Source: Kitagawia praeruptora (taxonomy: Eukaryota > Streptophyta > Magnoliopsida > Apiales > Apiaceae). Taken from it: 64,000 nt of DNA. Shown here one piece after another: positions 11,560 to 24,272 of the stretch (positions within the stretch are counted from its first letter, which is position 1; each line of letters opens with the position of its first letter). Where the stretch lies: positions 10,398,501 through 10,462,500 of the forward strand of contig CM075348.1 of the NCBI GenBank assembly GCA_037693485.1, given 5' to 3'. The notes beneath the pieces are model-generated. The model saw only the letters and a list, made by a program, of their open reading frames with translations, did no database searches and was not told where the DNA came from. Made by a program: the position numbers and the translations under genes.

Positions 11560-12010
11560 TAACAATGTAGAAGTCAAGTGGTTGGCTCCTGTTGAAGGCC
11601 GATGGAAGATTAATGTGTAAACTCCTCTTTTGCATTGGGAGGTTCCTAGAGATCATAAGGGTGCATTTTTCGGAGCAAAAAACTTACGATGTCCAGGGGA
11701 GGTTTCAGTCTTCGAAGCAGAGGCAATGAGAGTACTGGATGCGTTGAGATGGATTCATGGGTTGCAGCTAAACAATGTTGATATTGAATGTGACTCAATG
11801 CTTGTGGTTAATGCTATTCATAGAGGGCAAGAAAATTACTTGGAAGTGGGTGCTGTAATTCATGAGTGTTGATCTATAATTAGGCTACGTCCTGATATTT
11901 CTATCTTATTTGTTAAAAAGCATATTATATCTTATATATGATTATATATCTTATTTCAATAAGGTTGTCCATTTATTAGCTAGGATGCCATGTGTTTATG
12001 TCTCCTCCAT
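11560..12010 (+). pseudogene. LINE-type RNase H-like domain fragment (RVT_3)
   Basis: The frame 11630-11872 reads an RNase H-like fold typical of the C-terminal domain of plant L1-like retrotransposons: a GAFFGAKN strand, EAEAMRVLDALRWIHG with the catalytic-type acidic residue, and IECDSMLVVNAI. Upstream the same frame reads WLAPVEGRWKINV but is then cut by a TAA where the family usually has an Asp codon. Downstream, remnants of the HLLARM helix appear in another frame near 11965. It is a dead fragment with no neighbouring reverse transcriptase. Confidence 0.75.
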
Positions 12011-12049
12011 TATGGGTGTTGGAGTTGGTGATGTAAGAGGCTTCTTTGA

Positions 12050-15000
12050 TTTAATACTAGCGTTCTACCCGTGCTACGCACCGACTGATAAATTGTATTA
12101 ATAAATTAATATAAATATATTATTTTAATTTTTATTTAGAAAAATATATAGGTTATTGGAATATTAATTAACGTAAGTATAAAATACTTATCCGTGAATT
12201 CATACCAATTGAATTAATATTAATATTATGAATTAATCATCAAAAAAATACAACACCCGTTGAAAAGTTCAAAATCCATCTATATTGTTTTTTTTTAAAT
12301 TTAGCTTTCATTTTATTTCTCTCTTTGTTAGAGAATATTTCTACGTATCATGCTAACAAATTTTTCACTCATATTCTGAGAATTCGGTATAATTATTAAA
12401 TATTGAATCCTTAAAATATTTATTATATTAATTTATTGAAAATATTTGTATGATCGTGGTTACTTTTTCGATTACATATTAAATATGTGTAGAAACTTAA
12501 TCGTCACGACTCCAATAAATCATTAGAATGTCTATCAAAAAAAGGTTGCATGTTTCAGCGATATGAGAAAGGATATCTACTGTGCAAGATATATGAAACG
12601 AACGTAGTTATAACAATAGAAAATTTCATCTAATCTAGTTTGCTATGTGATTGTTCAATATCATTTTTATAAATTATATGTCCTTTTTATTAATGAATTG
12701 ATTTACAATAAAAAAAATATCAACTAACCAAACAAATTCAATATCGCGCTCTTGGAGTAACATATACGGAGTAATTGTTAGATTTTATGGTTATTGACCT
12801 TAGCTTATTTATAAAGACAACTTAAAATGTGCATTTTCAGTTTGGAAGTTTGTATTTTGGTTTTTTATTCTTTTCTAGTAAAACATGGAATAACAAATTT
12901 TAGTTTTCTTTTATTCTTAAAATAAGACATAAGAAAATGAGTATCAGCTATCTTTTTTTAATTTGATAAACTTATGAAAATAAGCCACTGTCCATAAAAT
13001 TGAAATCAAGTGTGTAATATATAAACACATAATCACATTGTTATATATGTGTCCTTGTAATTCAGATTTTGGGTTAAATAACATGAAATTAATTTTCCTT
13101 TAACATTGAATATATTTTTCCTACATATATAAGAAGAAATTCATGTCATGTATTTTAGGGTCTTGAACGAAAATGACATGATATTAAATCGTGTACCCAA
13201 AATTAGAACACAAAATGACACTAAATTACACAAATTTTTTCTTGTACACGAAATGAAATGAAATACGCGAATAGAAAAAATATAACAATTATATGAAATA
13301 TTACTATGTATCCAAGTTATGTAAATATATAATTATATGTCTTAGAACAACATTGAGATTTACAAAACAAAACTAAGAGTAACTTGCATGGGTAAAGTCT
13401 CCCAAACAAAATGAAACCCTTCTTTTTATTTTTTTCTTATTTCTCATTAACAAATATCTCTCTTTGTGTAGAATCTTTCTACCAAGTTATTTAGTTTTCT
13501 TAGCCTTTTTTTATGCTTTGTTGATATAAAAAAAATATAGTCAACCAACCAAGCAAATTCAATATATGCTCTTAGGTTAAGATATGGGAATTGATACTAT
13601 TACTTTAATTCAAGAATACAAAACTGAAAAAGACACTCTTTTATTAAAAACAATATATAATTTTAAGTGTATCAACCTTTTTATTTATCATTATTAATAA
13701 TTTTATAACAAAAATCGTAGTTGTTGCTCTCTCTCTCCCCCTTTCCCAAAAGATGCTAACTAAAGTTTAGAAGTTGATATCAGTTTTTTAAGTTTTATTA
13801 AAAAAAATTATATTGATTTTTCTTTATTTTTCAATATAAATATCATTGAGAGTCTAGTACCCCGTTGCCCGTTGGTGGATTTTATTTACCAAAATATTAG
13901 ATTTTGTACTAACTCCTTGTAAATGATAAGTTTTATTTTCTTTTCCTTGATTTTACTTTGACTTTCACTAAATATCTCTCTTTACTGAGAGCTAATATCC
14001 TGTTCGTGGATTTTGTCTACCCATATATTAAATTTTGTTATATTAGTTCATTGATTTGGATAGTATAGAATCACAGTTCTGGTTGGTCGTTTGAATACGT
14101 TATGACAAATCAGATATACACATTTCTCACGTTTATAACAAATTGTTAGATTATCTCGCCGAAAACACTGTATAATTTAGTGAAATAAGCTAGAGATGTA
14201 CCATAATTGAAGATCTGTTCAATGATTGGATAAAGAAAATTAGTGATATAATTTACTATGTGTTTGTTCAATTTTAATTGTTTTTGTAGATGTTGTATGC
14301 CCTTTTATTGATGATTTTTGCATGTTTGATTATTTTTGTGTATGACATATGTCCTTTTATTGCTGAATTAATTATCAATAAATAAATAGTGATTTATAAG
14401 AAAATTTGTGTTAAATTGACCAAATATATTATGGAAATATTCACTAACAATATTTTCATTGACTCTGTAATGTATTTTTTTTATTGATAATTTATGCAAC
14501 AAATAATGTAAAGTACTATTTAAGAATATATTTAATATTTTGAATAATTCAAATATATTGTCGGGTTAAATTATTTTCCCGTTAATTATTGCATAGTTAA
14601 AAAATTTCGTAATTAAAATGTTTAAAGATGATTGTTTAAAATTCATTCGAACATTTTAATTGGTTGATTAGCTTTTTTTATGACTGAATTATTTAATACT
14701 TTACATAACTTAAATTATGAATGTGTATTTAGAATAGTGTGGTAAATAGCTTTATATTATTGATAATTTTTAATACATGATTTTAATTTTACCTTATGAT
14801 TTTGAATTGAAAGTTTATGATATCAAAATATCTATTATAAATATAATAGATTCATGTCTTAATGTATAAACTTTTAAATTAAATAATTATTGTATTTAGA
14901 ATAAAATTGTTAAGTAATCACTGTAAAAAAAACATTTATCTATAGGCACACCTAATAATATAAACAAATTAGTATAATGTGATAAGGATTGATGCCTACA

Positions 15001-15824
15001 ATTTAGTAAGTCGCTGAATTATTGAAGTTTGCTACTGAATATTCTAATGGGAAGTGGGAAGTAACTCTGAGAGAATCCGGACCGGGGATGATGATAACCT
15101 AAATCGTTTTCTATTTTTTTTCATCAGAAACGTTTTTCTGTTGAATTTATTGGACAATTAAAACACACAACATATAATACATATATACAACTGAAATAAA
15201 AAGATAATCTGTCCAAGTATAGAATGCCATATAATAAAAAGATATAAAGTAGTACCTTAACCGAAATTGATATGATTTAGCCATGAGAAAAATTGATGAC
15301 ACATAGTTTATCAAAGTTTGCTAAGTCTTATGGGGAACATGGAATAAGCGGCTTAGATTTAATTGATTTAAATTTAAAAGATTCTGATTGATGTTAAAAT
15401 AAATCACGATCTTGTGATTGGTTAACCAATACATGTTAGATTATGGTATCCTTTATTATAATAAAAGATGTTCAAAAACAATTCATAACTAAAAGATATA
15501 TCACCATATGTAATATACTATTATGTGGATTTATATAAAATAATATTTATGGTTAGAAGAAATTCTTTAAAATTAAAAATCATGTGATATGCGAAGTTAT
15601 TAAATCAAAATATTTTATATTTAAATTTAATTTAACCGTGATTAGTAAATTAGAATAAGCATGGTAAATAATAAAATTTTGTATATGATTGATTGATTTA
15701 AAGTTTAGAAGTAAATTCTGATTGCTTCTAAAATAATTTTAATTTTTTGATTGGTAATTTATCCACCAACCAATAACAATATCCTTATAGCGTATATCTA
15801 ATAATTGAAATAATTAAAATATAT
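12050..15824. other. AT-rich intergenic DNA, no gene seen
   Basis: This very AT-rich stretch has no open frame of note and no RNA gene I can recognise. At 12056-12092 the phrase CTAGCGTTCTACCCGTGC followed by TACGCACCG resembles the 5' end of some plant Helitrons (CCCGTGC/GCACGG hairpin), but I could not find a matching CTRR end. Around 15350-15800 there are diverged relatives of the repeat at 15825-16891. Confidence 0.4.
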
Positions 15825-16891
15825 GTAGTGTTCATTTACATGAATTTATTAATTATTTTATTAACAAATTTTGAATAAAAATATTATTGAACCTTTTAAA
15901 AAATCGAGTTTTTGAAGATGTGAATTTTATCCAAGTTATTTAAAATTTGTTCAAATCCAATTTTGTAGTGTTGGCTTATATGCATTTATTAATTAATTTT
16001 ATTAACAAATTATGAATAAATATATTTTTGAGCTTATAAAAAAATCAAATTTTTGAAGGTATGAATTTTATTCAAGTTATTTAAAATATATAATGATATA
16101 TCGTGATTGATTTCAAATTAAAATTGTGATTTTCTAATAAATATTTTTTGATTTAAAAAATAGGTATTTATGGATATGTTTAATAAAATCATTATTGTAT
16201 TTAAATTAGAAGTTTTAACTAACCATGGTTAAAGAGGTAGGGTGAGATTGTAAATAAGGAAAGGTCTAAATTTTAGGAATTGGCTCTGATTGGTCCTAAA
16301 ATAATTTTTTGATCCTTATTGGTTAACTAACGTGTGGTAAACATAAAGGATGTAGTGTTCGTTTATATGAATCTATTAATTATTTTATTAACAAATTGTG
16401 AATAAAAATATTATTGAACCTTTTAAAAAATCGAGTTTTTGAAGATGTGAATTTTATCCAAGTTATTTAAAATTTGTTCAAATCCAATTTTGTAGTGTTG
16501 GCTTATATGCATTTATTAATTAATTTTATTAACAAATTATGAATAAATATATTTTTGAGCTTATAAAAAAATCAAATTTTTGAAGGTATGGATTTTATTC
16601 AAGTTATTTAAAATATATAATGATATATCGTGATTGATTTCAAATTAAAATTGTGATTTTCTAATAAATATTTTTTGATTTAAAAAATAGGTATTTATGG
16701 ATATGTTTAATAAAATCATTATTATATTTAAATTAGAAGTTTTAACTAACCATGGTTAAAGAGCTAGGGTGAGATTGTAAATAAGGAAAGGTCTAAATTT
16801 TATGAATTGGTTCTGATTGGTCCTAAAATAATTCCTTGATTCTTATTGGTTAACTAACGTGTGATAGACTCAGGTTTGATAATAAAGGATA
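15825..16891. repeat. Tandem duplication of a ~527-bp unit with internal ~140-bp subrepeat
   Basis: Unit 1 starts at 15825 and unit 2 at 16352, giving a period of 527 bp, with only scattered base changes between them. Within each unit the first 140 bp (starting GTAGTGTT, ending with CAAGTTATTTAAAAT) is itself repeated with more divergence (15825 and 15965; 16352 and 16492). The second unit ends near 16891 with a short insertion near its end. The divergence levels imply an older subrepeat and a younger duplication of the whole unit. Confidence 0.9.
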
Positions 16892-17095
16892 ATCCCAAAA
16901 GTTTTCAAAAAAAAAAAAAAGTAAATAGTTTCCGAAAAATAATTTTAAAAAAATTCCTACAGCATTTTTCTTTTTCTTTTTCTTTTCTAAATACTTCAGT
17001 AATTTTTTTGAGAAAACAGTAATTTTAATTTAACTAAACTAGTACTTCTATCAGTAAAAATAAACAAACAAACAACAGTAACTAACTAATTAAGC

Positions 17096-18795
17096 ATGAC
17101 AACAGAAAACACCGCCGGAGAAATCGAAGAATCCACATCTCCGACCACCGAAAATGAAAATTCCGACGAGTCCACACCGTTATTATCATCACAAAACACC
17201 GATTCCATGCCTCGTTCAGCGCAAAAGGAGGTTCCAGAGGTCGAGATCAACCTTTTCCGGCAAGGCAGAGGTCCGATCGCCGTCTTCAAATCGAGACTCG
17301 GCGGTTACGAAGAAGATCAGCTCGAAGTTCGAGAAATTCTCGAGAAATACAATTTTAAATCTGTTTACGCATTTAATTCTGTCCATGGACGTGGTGCTCC
17401 GATTAGGTTTTATCCGAGAAGTGGATTGTCAATGATTCCGTACAATGATGGTGCTGTAATTGCAGTCGATGGAGAACCTAAGGTACATTATCTCGTTGAA
17501 ATACTCATTTATGTGTTACAGAGAGAGAGAATGTATGTTTACTGGCTAATGAGAGAGAGAGAGATGGAGACACAGAGACAGAGAGAGAGAATGTATGTTT
17601 ACTGACTAATCAGAGAGAGATGGAGAGAGTGAGAGAGAGTGAGAGAGACTGTATGTTTACTGGCTAATCAGAGAGAGGGAGAATGTATGTTTACTGGCTA
17701 ATCAACTGAAATGAATTAGTTTCGTAAAAAAAACTGTAATGAATTAGTTAATCTTTTTGAGTTTTTGTGCGAGCACTGCCTTTTGTTTTTAAATGATAAA
17801 TACTGTATGTTTAGACTTGAAATCAGAGTTAGTTTTATTAAGTGAACGTTTTTCGTAACTCGGACATGAAAATCATGATGCTACTATATTTATTTCTAGT
17901 CGTTTTATGTATACAATAAAATATCAGTGATGTTTTGACGTTTTGGTGTATACACAAATTTTTCCGTCTAGTCGTTTTGTGGATGCATGAAATATTTTGT
18001 GTGGTGTATGGAGGTGTAATGAGGTCCATAAATTAGTTTGGTGTTGTGTAAGAGGTTTAGTAGTTGCTACACGAGAACATGAACGTACATGCCATGATTG
18101 TGAGTTCTAATATAATACGGAGCTTGTATATGTTATGAATGTTGTGATATTGAAGGTTATTTGGACTGTGATTTAATTACATATGTTGTGATTTGAAGTA
18201 TTTCTCTACAAACAATGGTCAGATATCGTAATTCAAAGTGGATTTCTTCTGACTTTTTGTAAGGGATATAATTTGTATTTTGGCTACTATATAGAATGTG
18301 TAAATAATATGACGAAAAATCGAAAATAGGCGACAATGGTTAGTTAGTGAGCAGTTCGGCATTGTAAGCTAATTTATCTGTTCAGCCTTTAACAGTAGTA
18401 TGCAAAATTGTATTTTGACTAAAACTTTGAATTCCATTTGCAATTGCTTGTGTATAATTTGCGGTCTTTATATTTGTGCTGAAAATTAATGATTATTTTG
18501 TGTAAGGTAGTAGAATGGTGTATGAATTGTATGTATAATATTTTTCTTCATTTTTTTTTATTTTTCTCAATAATTTCAGGACTCCGTAATCAATCCCATC
18601 ACTAGGATAGTAGCAGGAGTGGCAGTTATGACCCTTTTAATAGTTCTTATTATAAAGGAGGCTCCACAATGGGCGCACAAGTTGAACTTCTCAGGTGGTT
18701 ACTTCCCTCCATGGGTCTTAGCTTTGGTGATAGTCATCTTTACTCGCTTGAGAAAGAGAACTAAGAACTTTCTATTATCGAAGCGTGGCTGGTGA
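17096..18795 (+). CDS. Plant-conserved two-pass membrane protein of unknown function (2 exons)
   Basis: Exon 1 is 17096-17482 and exon 2 is 18580-18795. The intron is GT-AG, phase 0, with donor AAG|GTACAT and acceptor TTTCAG. The joined product is 200 residues. Residues 1-40 are acidic and Ser/Thr-rich with a STPLLSS patch. Residues 45-129 form a compact soluble domain (VEINLFRQGRGPI, then YNFKSVYAFNSVHGRG, then DGAVIAVDGEPK). Exon 2 carries two hydrophobic segments at about 139-154 and 174-184 and a basic tail ending SKRGW. The ATG is the first in frame. I recognise this as a widespread plant type without an established role; I assign no function. The frame is intact, coding GC is higher than the flanks and both splice sites are good, so the gene is probably live. 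Confidence 0.85.
17515..17705. repeat. GA-rich minisatellite in the intron
   Basis: Four copies of a phrase close to AGAGAATGTATGTTTACTGG plus CTAATCAGAGAGAGA follow one another with variable (GA)n lengths. They lie just inside the intron of the membrane-protein gene and extend its exon-1 frame by chance. Confidence 0.8.
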
Positions 18796-20199
18796 AAGTT
18801 GCAATAGTGTTGCTGTGAGAAAACAAAATTACTCTGCAGTTCTGACTTGATGAGAATATTCATTGGTATGGTACCACATAAGATCTTCTCTTTTTACCCT
18901 ATAATGTTGGATTTGATTGATTTATGGTTGATAGTTTACCCTTCTTTATCTCTAATCATAAGCGCTGCAGCTGCAGATAGTTTATTTATCAATATTTGCC
19001 AATTCATCTTTTGGTTGTCGCATATTTTTGCATTATAGGAAAGCCTTTAAACTTTGTAACAAGCATGTTTCTCATCTTCTTTTTCCTTTTGCAATTCATC
19101 CTATGAACTGCAAAATTAGTACCGTACGTTTTGAAATTACATGGTCCTAAGTGTGAAATTGAGTTTAGAGAACGCACACTTAAAACAAGTAATTACACAA
19201 TTGTACATATTTGATATCAAAACTTGACACAATACAGTATATGGTAGTACAACAAAATTTGCATATCCCAATTTTATTATATCAGGTCCTCCACTGGTTG
19301 TAGAAATAAATTCGAATATTCCAACTTGTGTCAGTTGTGTTTGTTTTACGAAAAACTGGATGATCTACAAGTTTACCATACGGGCTCCCAATTTAGCATA
19401 TTACTCTTCTAACCCTGCATCTAGAATAAAAAGGTTAAGGTTTGCCCTAGCCCCTAGGCTAGATTAGAAATTTCCTATCTCTTAAGGGATAAAAAATTCC
19501 TCTAGACTGGTGTGACGTCAGATCTGTTTGAGTGCAAAATTCCAAAAAAACCATGTTGTAAAAAAGACCCTTTAAGTCTAAGAATATAGCAAAAATCACC
19601 TTGCAACGCGCTTTATAAATCCTAAATTTTATTCCTATGATTATTGTCATTATTCTGTTGAAAGGGTAATTCCGAGCATTTTTCCGCATTGATTATTTAC
19701 GGGAAGTTAAAAAAATTGGTCAACTTGTTGGGCTATTATGAAGTTTGGCAGATAGTCCACTTTCAATTATCTTCGTGTATCTATCCTTTTTCTTAAAGGC
19801 CCAAATTCTTGTACTGTAGCCTGCATGATTGTGTGGAGTTCTAGACTTTAGGATAAGAATGACTTCATAATAGTCTACTGGGGGCAGCGCTCCCTCTTTC
19901 GTTATAATTTGAGTTGTTGGTTTGCTGTGAATTTTTATCTGTTCGAAATTATGTGGTGGTTTAGTTTTTGGCTTGGTTTGCTGCTACTGTTATGTAGAAT
20001 AGATACTCGAAAGTATTCTACAGGATACATTGTTATGTAGTAGAAATGCTCGAAAGTATTTTACAGGATAAATTGTTATGAAATGATGAAAGGAGCAGGC
20101 ACACATTCTCACTGTGTGTGTTTTTTTCTTAAGTTACTATCTTTGTTACAGAGAGTTGGTTTAGAATGTTAAAGTTCTGTTAATGGGCTCTCCAACGTA
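18796..20199. other. 3' flank and intergenic DNA, nothing recognised
   Basis: This is the 3' flank of the membrane-protein gene, followed by low-complexity AT-rich sequence. No gene, RNA gene or transposon end was recognised. Confidence 0.5.
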
Positions 20200-20281
20200 C
20201 AGTAAAACCTCTATAAATTAATCTCGTTAAATTAATAAAATTTTCCGGTCCCAATACTATTAATTTATAGAGGTTTTACTA
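20200..20281. mobile_element. Emigrant-type MITE (pogo/Lemi1-like ends)
   Basis: The 82-bp element begins CAGTAAAACCTCTATAAATT and ends with the inverted repeat, losing only the final G. It is flanked by TA at 20198-20199 and 20282-20283. These ends match the TIR known for Emigrant MITEs and pogo-like Lemi1 elements. A larger relative lies at 46151-46805. Confidence 0.8.
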
Positions 20282-20921
20282 TACTATATAATGTTTTATG
20301 GTAGTTTTTTAGAATAGCCAATGCCTTTTTTCTTATTATCTGTTTAAAACTTTAAATACATACTGAAGTACAGAATACTGTACTATAAGCTCTTGAGACG
20401 TTCCTTCTTTGAATGATACAATAATGCAGTTGAAAGATAAAATTAGATGGTACCGAAAGTATCAACATAAACTTGTATAACCTGGACTGTACATGACATG
20501 GCCTGATCAGACCACATATATAGGACTACTCAGAGTATAGAAAGACAGTGGTTTTGACGCAGATGAGTAAGCAGACTTCAGTTCCATTCCAAATGTTTAA
20601 AAGGTCTACCACGGCGGTAGTGATCACTGATCATGCTTTGGCTCCACCAACAATGAGTTTTTCGTTGTTGAAAATCTGAATATTTAGAGGCGTTTCGCGT
20701 TTGTTACCAAACCACAGTGGTCGCAGATCAGTGCTTCAGCCCACAGACAATGAGGTTAGCTAGATATCTAAGTATTCAGACCTGTCTGTTTCTAGTTTAT
20801 ATAAAGTTTGTACATGGAACACCTGAAGTAAAGTTTCCGTCTACTTATAGATCATGAACTTTCCGGTGACTGAAATCTTACATTAGGAGGAAGTCACGAA
20901 TCAAAATGCATTTGGGTGGGT

Positions 20922-23900
20922 TTAGTAATAGATTAGAGAATGAGGGGTTTCGTGATTGTGAATGCCTTCATAAGTAGTAATCACATAGCTAGAGTCTTTT
21001 GTTTCCCTTTCCACTCGTTTCTTCACTTTGCATCCTACGGTTGAGCACTTATAGTAATTCCTGTAATATCACATAAACATGTTAGCAATCCAATATAACT
21101 TAGAATCAGAATCACCAAGAACACGAAAGAGGTCCGTAGATTCTTTTAATTAATTCTACAAAGATATTTTATGTATAATATTATCCGCTTTGGACCAACT
21201 ACGTACGAATTTGTTTTTGGACATATCCCAAAAAATCTCATACTAATAGAATTAATTGTCTAGATAAAGCAAATACCCAACAACGCACATTTCCTCGAGT
21301 TTGTTACTCCTTCCGTCCCATCCATTTCTTTACATGTTTTCAACATTATTTGACACGTATTTTAATGCATATATAAAGTATAGTTTCATAACTTATTTTT
21401 AAATTTATTTTTTTTTTTGAATAAAAATTTTAAAATTAAATTTTTATTCAAAAAAAAAATTTAAAAATAAATTATGTAACTAAATCTTATAAAAACCTTA
21501 AAATACGTGCCGAGCCCTCAATCCCCAGCTTAAAGAAGAACTCGCTGCACACATGACAAGTAGTAGTACTGCTACGAATCATGTTTGTAATTGTGGATAG
21601 ATGAGCCAATGATATAGGATGCCTAATGTTTATGATAAGCATCTTTGCTTGTGGACAAACTCGAAAGGACTAGGGGTTGACCTGAAAGTGCAAGTCTTTT
21701 TCATAGGCTTAAAAATATAATAATAATCTCACCCCATTTTTAAATCTTTATGTAATACAAAGATAGTTCTTAAAATGCTTAAATTATATTTCCTTTGTCC
21801 CTCCCATTTTTTTACACTTTTCTTTTTGGGTTGTCCCACCAATTCTTTACATTATTAAAAATAGTAACTTTTAATAATAAAATACATTATTACATCCACT
21901 ACTTCACTCTACTTTTTCAACACTTTACACTATTTTTAACAATAAAATCACTATTACATCCACTACTTCATTTATTTTAATAATATTACACCCACTATCC
22001 TTAATTTTCGTGTCCAAACTAAATATAAAAAATTGGCCGGGAAGGAATGAATAGGTAATTAGTTGTGTACTTATATTCATATTAGTACAAAAGTATTACT
22101 CCCTCTGTTTCTTTTTCTTTTTCCTATTTTGACTTTTGTTCCTGTTCATTGTAAGCGCTTGACTACTAATTTACGCATAATTTATAAGATAAAATATATT
22201 CATGAGTGATCTTGTTTGATTCGTATTTGTGAGTATTTTAATACAGTGAAGTTTTTATATTTGATACTAACACGAAATTGAAAATATTAATAATCAAAAG
22301 TGTGCGTTGGCAAACGTGATAAAGCAAACAGGAAAAACATTTAGGAACGGAGGGAGTACTATGTATTTTGGTACAACTGGCAATTTTTCATTCAGTAACA
22401 AACTACGTGGTCTATGACTCTATGGGATATTAAATGAAAGATGGTTTTGCAGCAATTTTGCTACGTAATTAGCAGTAGGTAGCAGTAGCACTCCCATTGT
22501 ATGATGATATTATAATTTAAGGTACCCACTTCGGCTAATGGAAATATATGAATTAAGATTTTTAATACTAATAATCTATTGAAATTTCATTTTTATTTTG
22601 TTAATTGGACTGTAATACTAGGATATCATTTTATTTTTGTTAATTGGACTGTAATACTAGGATTCAAACAATCCTCCCTTATGGAATACCAGCACTAGCT
22701 ATCCTTATTCCTTAACTCCACAAATTAACTTTTTATAAAGCAGGTATTCTTCCATATTCATTTTTGTTTATTAGTAACTAAACTAATAACATAAATTTAA
22801 ATATTGTTCAAGAGCTTAATTTTTGTTCGTTCCTGGTTTATTTTTTGATAACAGATACTCATATGTAAGATATATAATACTTATTTAAATAATAACATAA
22901 ATTTAAATGTTCATAATTCTATTCTAGCTCGTCTCATGATTCAACCCAAATACTAAAAACATACAAACTTATTTATTCAAAAAATAACATAAATTTAAAT
23001 GTTCATATATGCACATAATTATGTTAAAAGCCAGTGAGGTCTTGTCCAGGCCAGTAACTAAAATAAGTTGCCATAATTCTGATTAATCATGCACGGGTGC
23101 GATTTCATCCCCTTTGTAATTTCAATGGACCTTGTAACTTATTTGTACTGAAAACAAGAAGAATACATTGCTACGCTAAATAAGTGTGATATAAAAATGT
23201 AAAGCTACAGGCTCTTGAATATGACCTATATATATAAACTAATATAAACTAATAGTATTGGCAACTAGAAAACTACTTGAATATTAAAGGAAAATTACAT
23301 TTAATTTTTTTTAATGATAAGAATAAGAAAATATCATTTGGTTTAACTACTGCATAGTTGTATGATATACATGCAATATAAATATAAGTTTTGTTGATTT
23401 ATTTTATAAATATAATTATTTTTGTTATATAAATAATTACTAGATAAAATTGTAAATGATTGGAGATAGTAACTTATGTTGAGTTTTCTCTATAAATTAA
23501 GTAACTGCAATTAAATACTTTTCTGTAGAAGAATATATAGCAAAAGTACTTGCATTTATATTCGATAAAATAAATGATGAATATAACACACTTGCCTTGG
23601 ATTAGTGTTACTTTTAACCATCTTCTTCCCATACTTTCTCCACTTATATCCATCATCCAAAACCTCAAGCTCAGTCTTCATTCTAAAAGCAATTCTAGAG
23701 CCCTTATCAGCTTCTGTCCGCTTCATCCTTTTGCTACAATTATTTCTGCACAAATATAAATATTCAAATCGTCAAAAACAACCAATAATTAAAACAAAAC
23801 AAGATGCTGGAAGTATTCAAATTTCTGCGATCAATCATTTCCGAAAAAAATAAATTAAAGCGTAATAACAATTATCAGTAAATATATATGTACTGATCAC

Positions 23901-24242
23901 TAACATTTGCAAAACATGAGCGTTATCCAGGTCCTCATGATTAGAATTCATTGAACTTTCAGTACTGGTGTGATTATCTTGCAAGATCCCCGGACTATCC
24001 GAAAGAAGTGAAGTGAAGCTACACGTATAATCATCCTCAAGCTGATCTAATGCAACATAATCCGAAAAATCGAACCCAAGATCGTCGTGATTATCATGCA
24101 CATAACTAGTTATGCTAGGGTTAGGGTTTGAAGCAGGAGGTTGGATCATGCTTGTGATGTTGGTTGGTGCAAGTAAAGTAGACATGGTGATATGAGAAGA
24201 CTTAGAAAAACTTTCTAGTTTGGATGATGTATTATGCTGCAT
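20922..24242 (-). CDS. WRKY transcription factor, group IIc, WRKY50/51-like (3 exons)
   Basis: Exons are 24242-23905, 23745-23596 and 21060-20922, totalling 627 bp for 208 residues. The WRKY domain spans about residues 140-200: DDGYKWRKYGKK (the GKK variant of WRKY50/51/59), then C168-X4-C173-X23-H197-X1-H199, so the zinc site is complete. It should bind W-box-like DNA in the nucleus. The N-terminal 110 residues are acidic and Ser/Asn-rich. Intron 1 is GT-AG. Intron 2 sits at the conserved R-type position inside the Arg of NPR|NYY; it is 2535 bp and starts AG|GCAAGT, so it is a GC-AG intron. Three MITEs lie in it. The start is uncertain: Met1 (24242) lies only about 31 bp from a TATA-like site, and Met20 (24185) would give 189 residues, near the usual family length. 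No lesion is seen, so it is probably functional. Confidence 0.9.
21306..21530. mobile_element. Stowaway-like fold-back MITE, decayed right end
   Basis: It begins CTCCTTCCGTCCCATCC, the common start of mariner-related plant MITEs. It forms a long hairpin centred near 21437: the arm containing CACGTATTTTAATGC is mirrored by AAAATACGTGC. The right terminus has lost the matching TIR. It lies in WRKY intron 2. Confidence 0.7.
21785..22046. mobile_element. Stowaway-like MITE
   Basis: It starts with TTTGTCCCTCCCATTTTTTT and ends near GGCCGGGAAGGAATGA, diverged versions of the Stowaway-type ends. Inside are two copies of a TTACATCCACTACTTCA phrase about 65 bp apart. It lies in WRKY intron 2. Confidence 0.6.
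22099..22356. mobile_element. Stowaway-like MITE with TA target duplication
   Basis: It begins CTCCCTCTGTTTC and ends GGAACGGAGGGAG, forming a good terminal inverted repeat. TA flanks it at 22097-22098 and 22357-22358. It is the best preserved of the three MITEs in the WRKY intron. Confidence 0.85.
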
Positions 24243-24272
24243 TTGTGCTCAACTAGGACTTATTTATGTGTG

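Noticed and set aside
12050..12100. Helitron 5' end candidate (CTAGCGTTCTACCCGTGC then TACGCACCG)
   Set aside because: The hairpin is suggestive, but no 3' CTRR terminus with a hairpin, no RepHel remnant and no A/T insertion context could be established; kept only as a note.
20500..20780. Possible further exon downstream of the WRKY stop
   Set aside because: There is an internal similarity between two parts (ATCACTGATCATGCTTTGG and GATCAGTGCTTCAGCCC regions) but no frame; the WRKY stop at 20922 is in a natural position after the zinc site.
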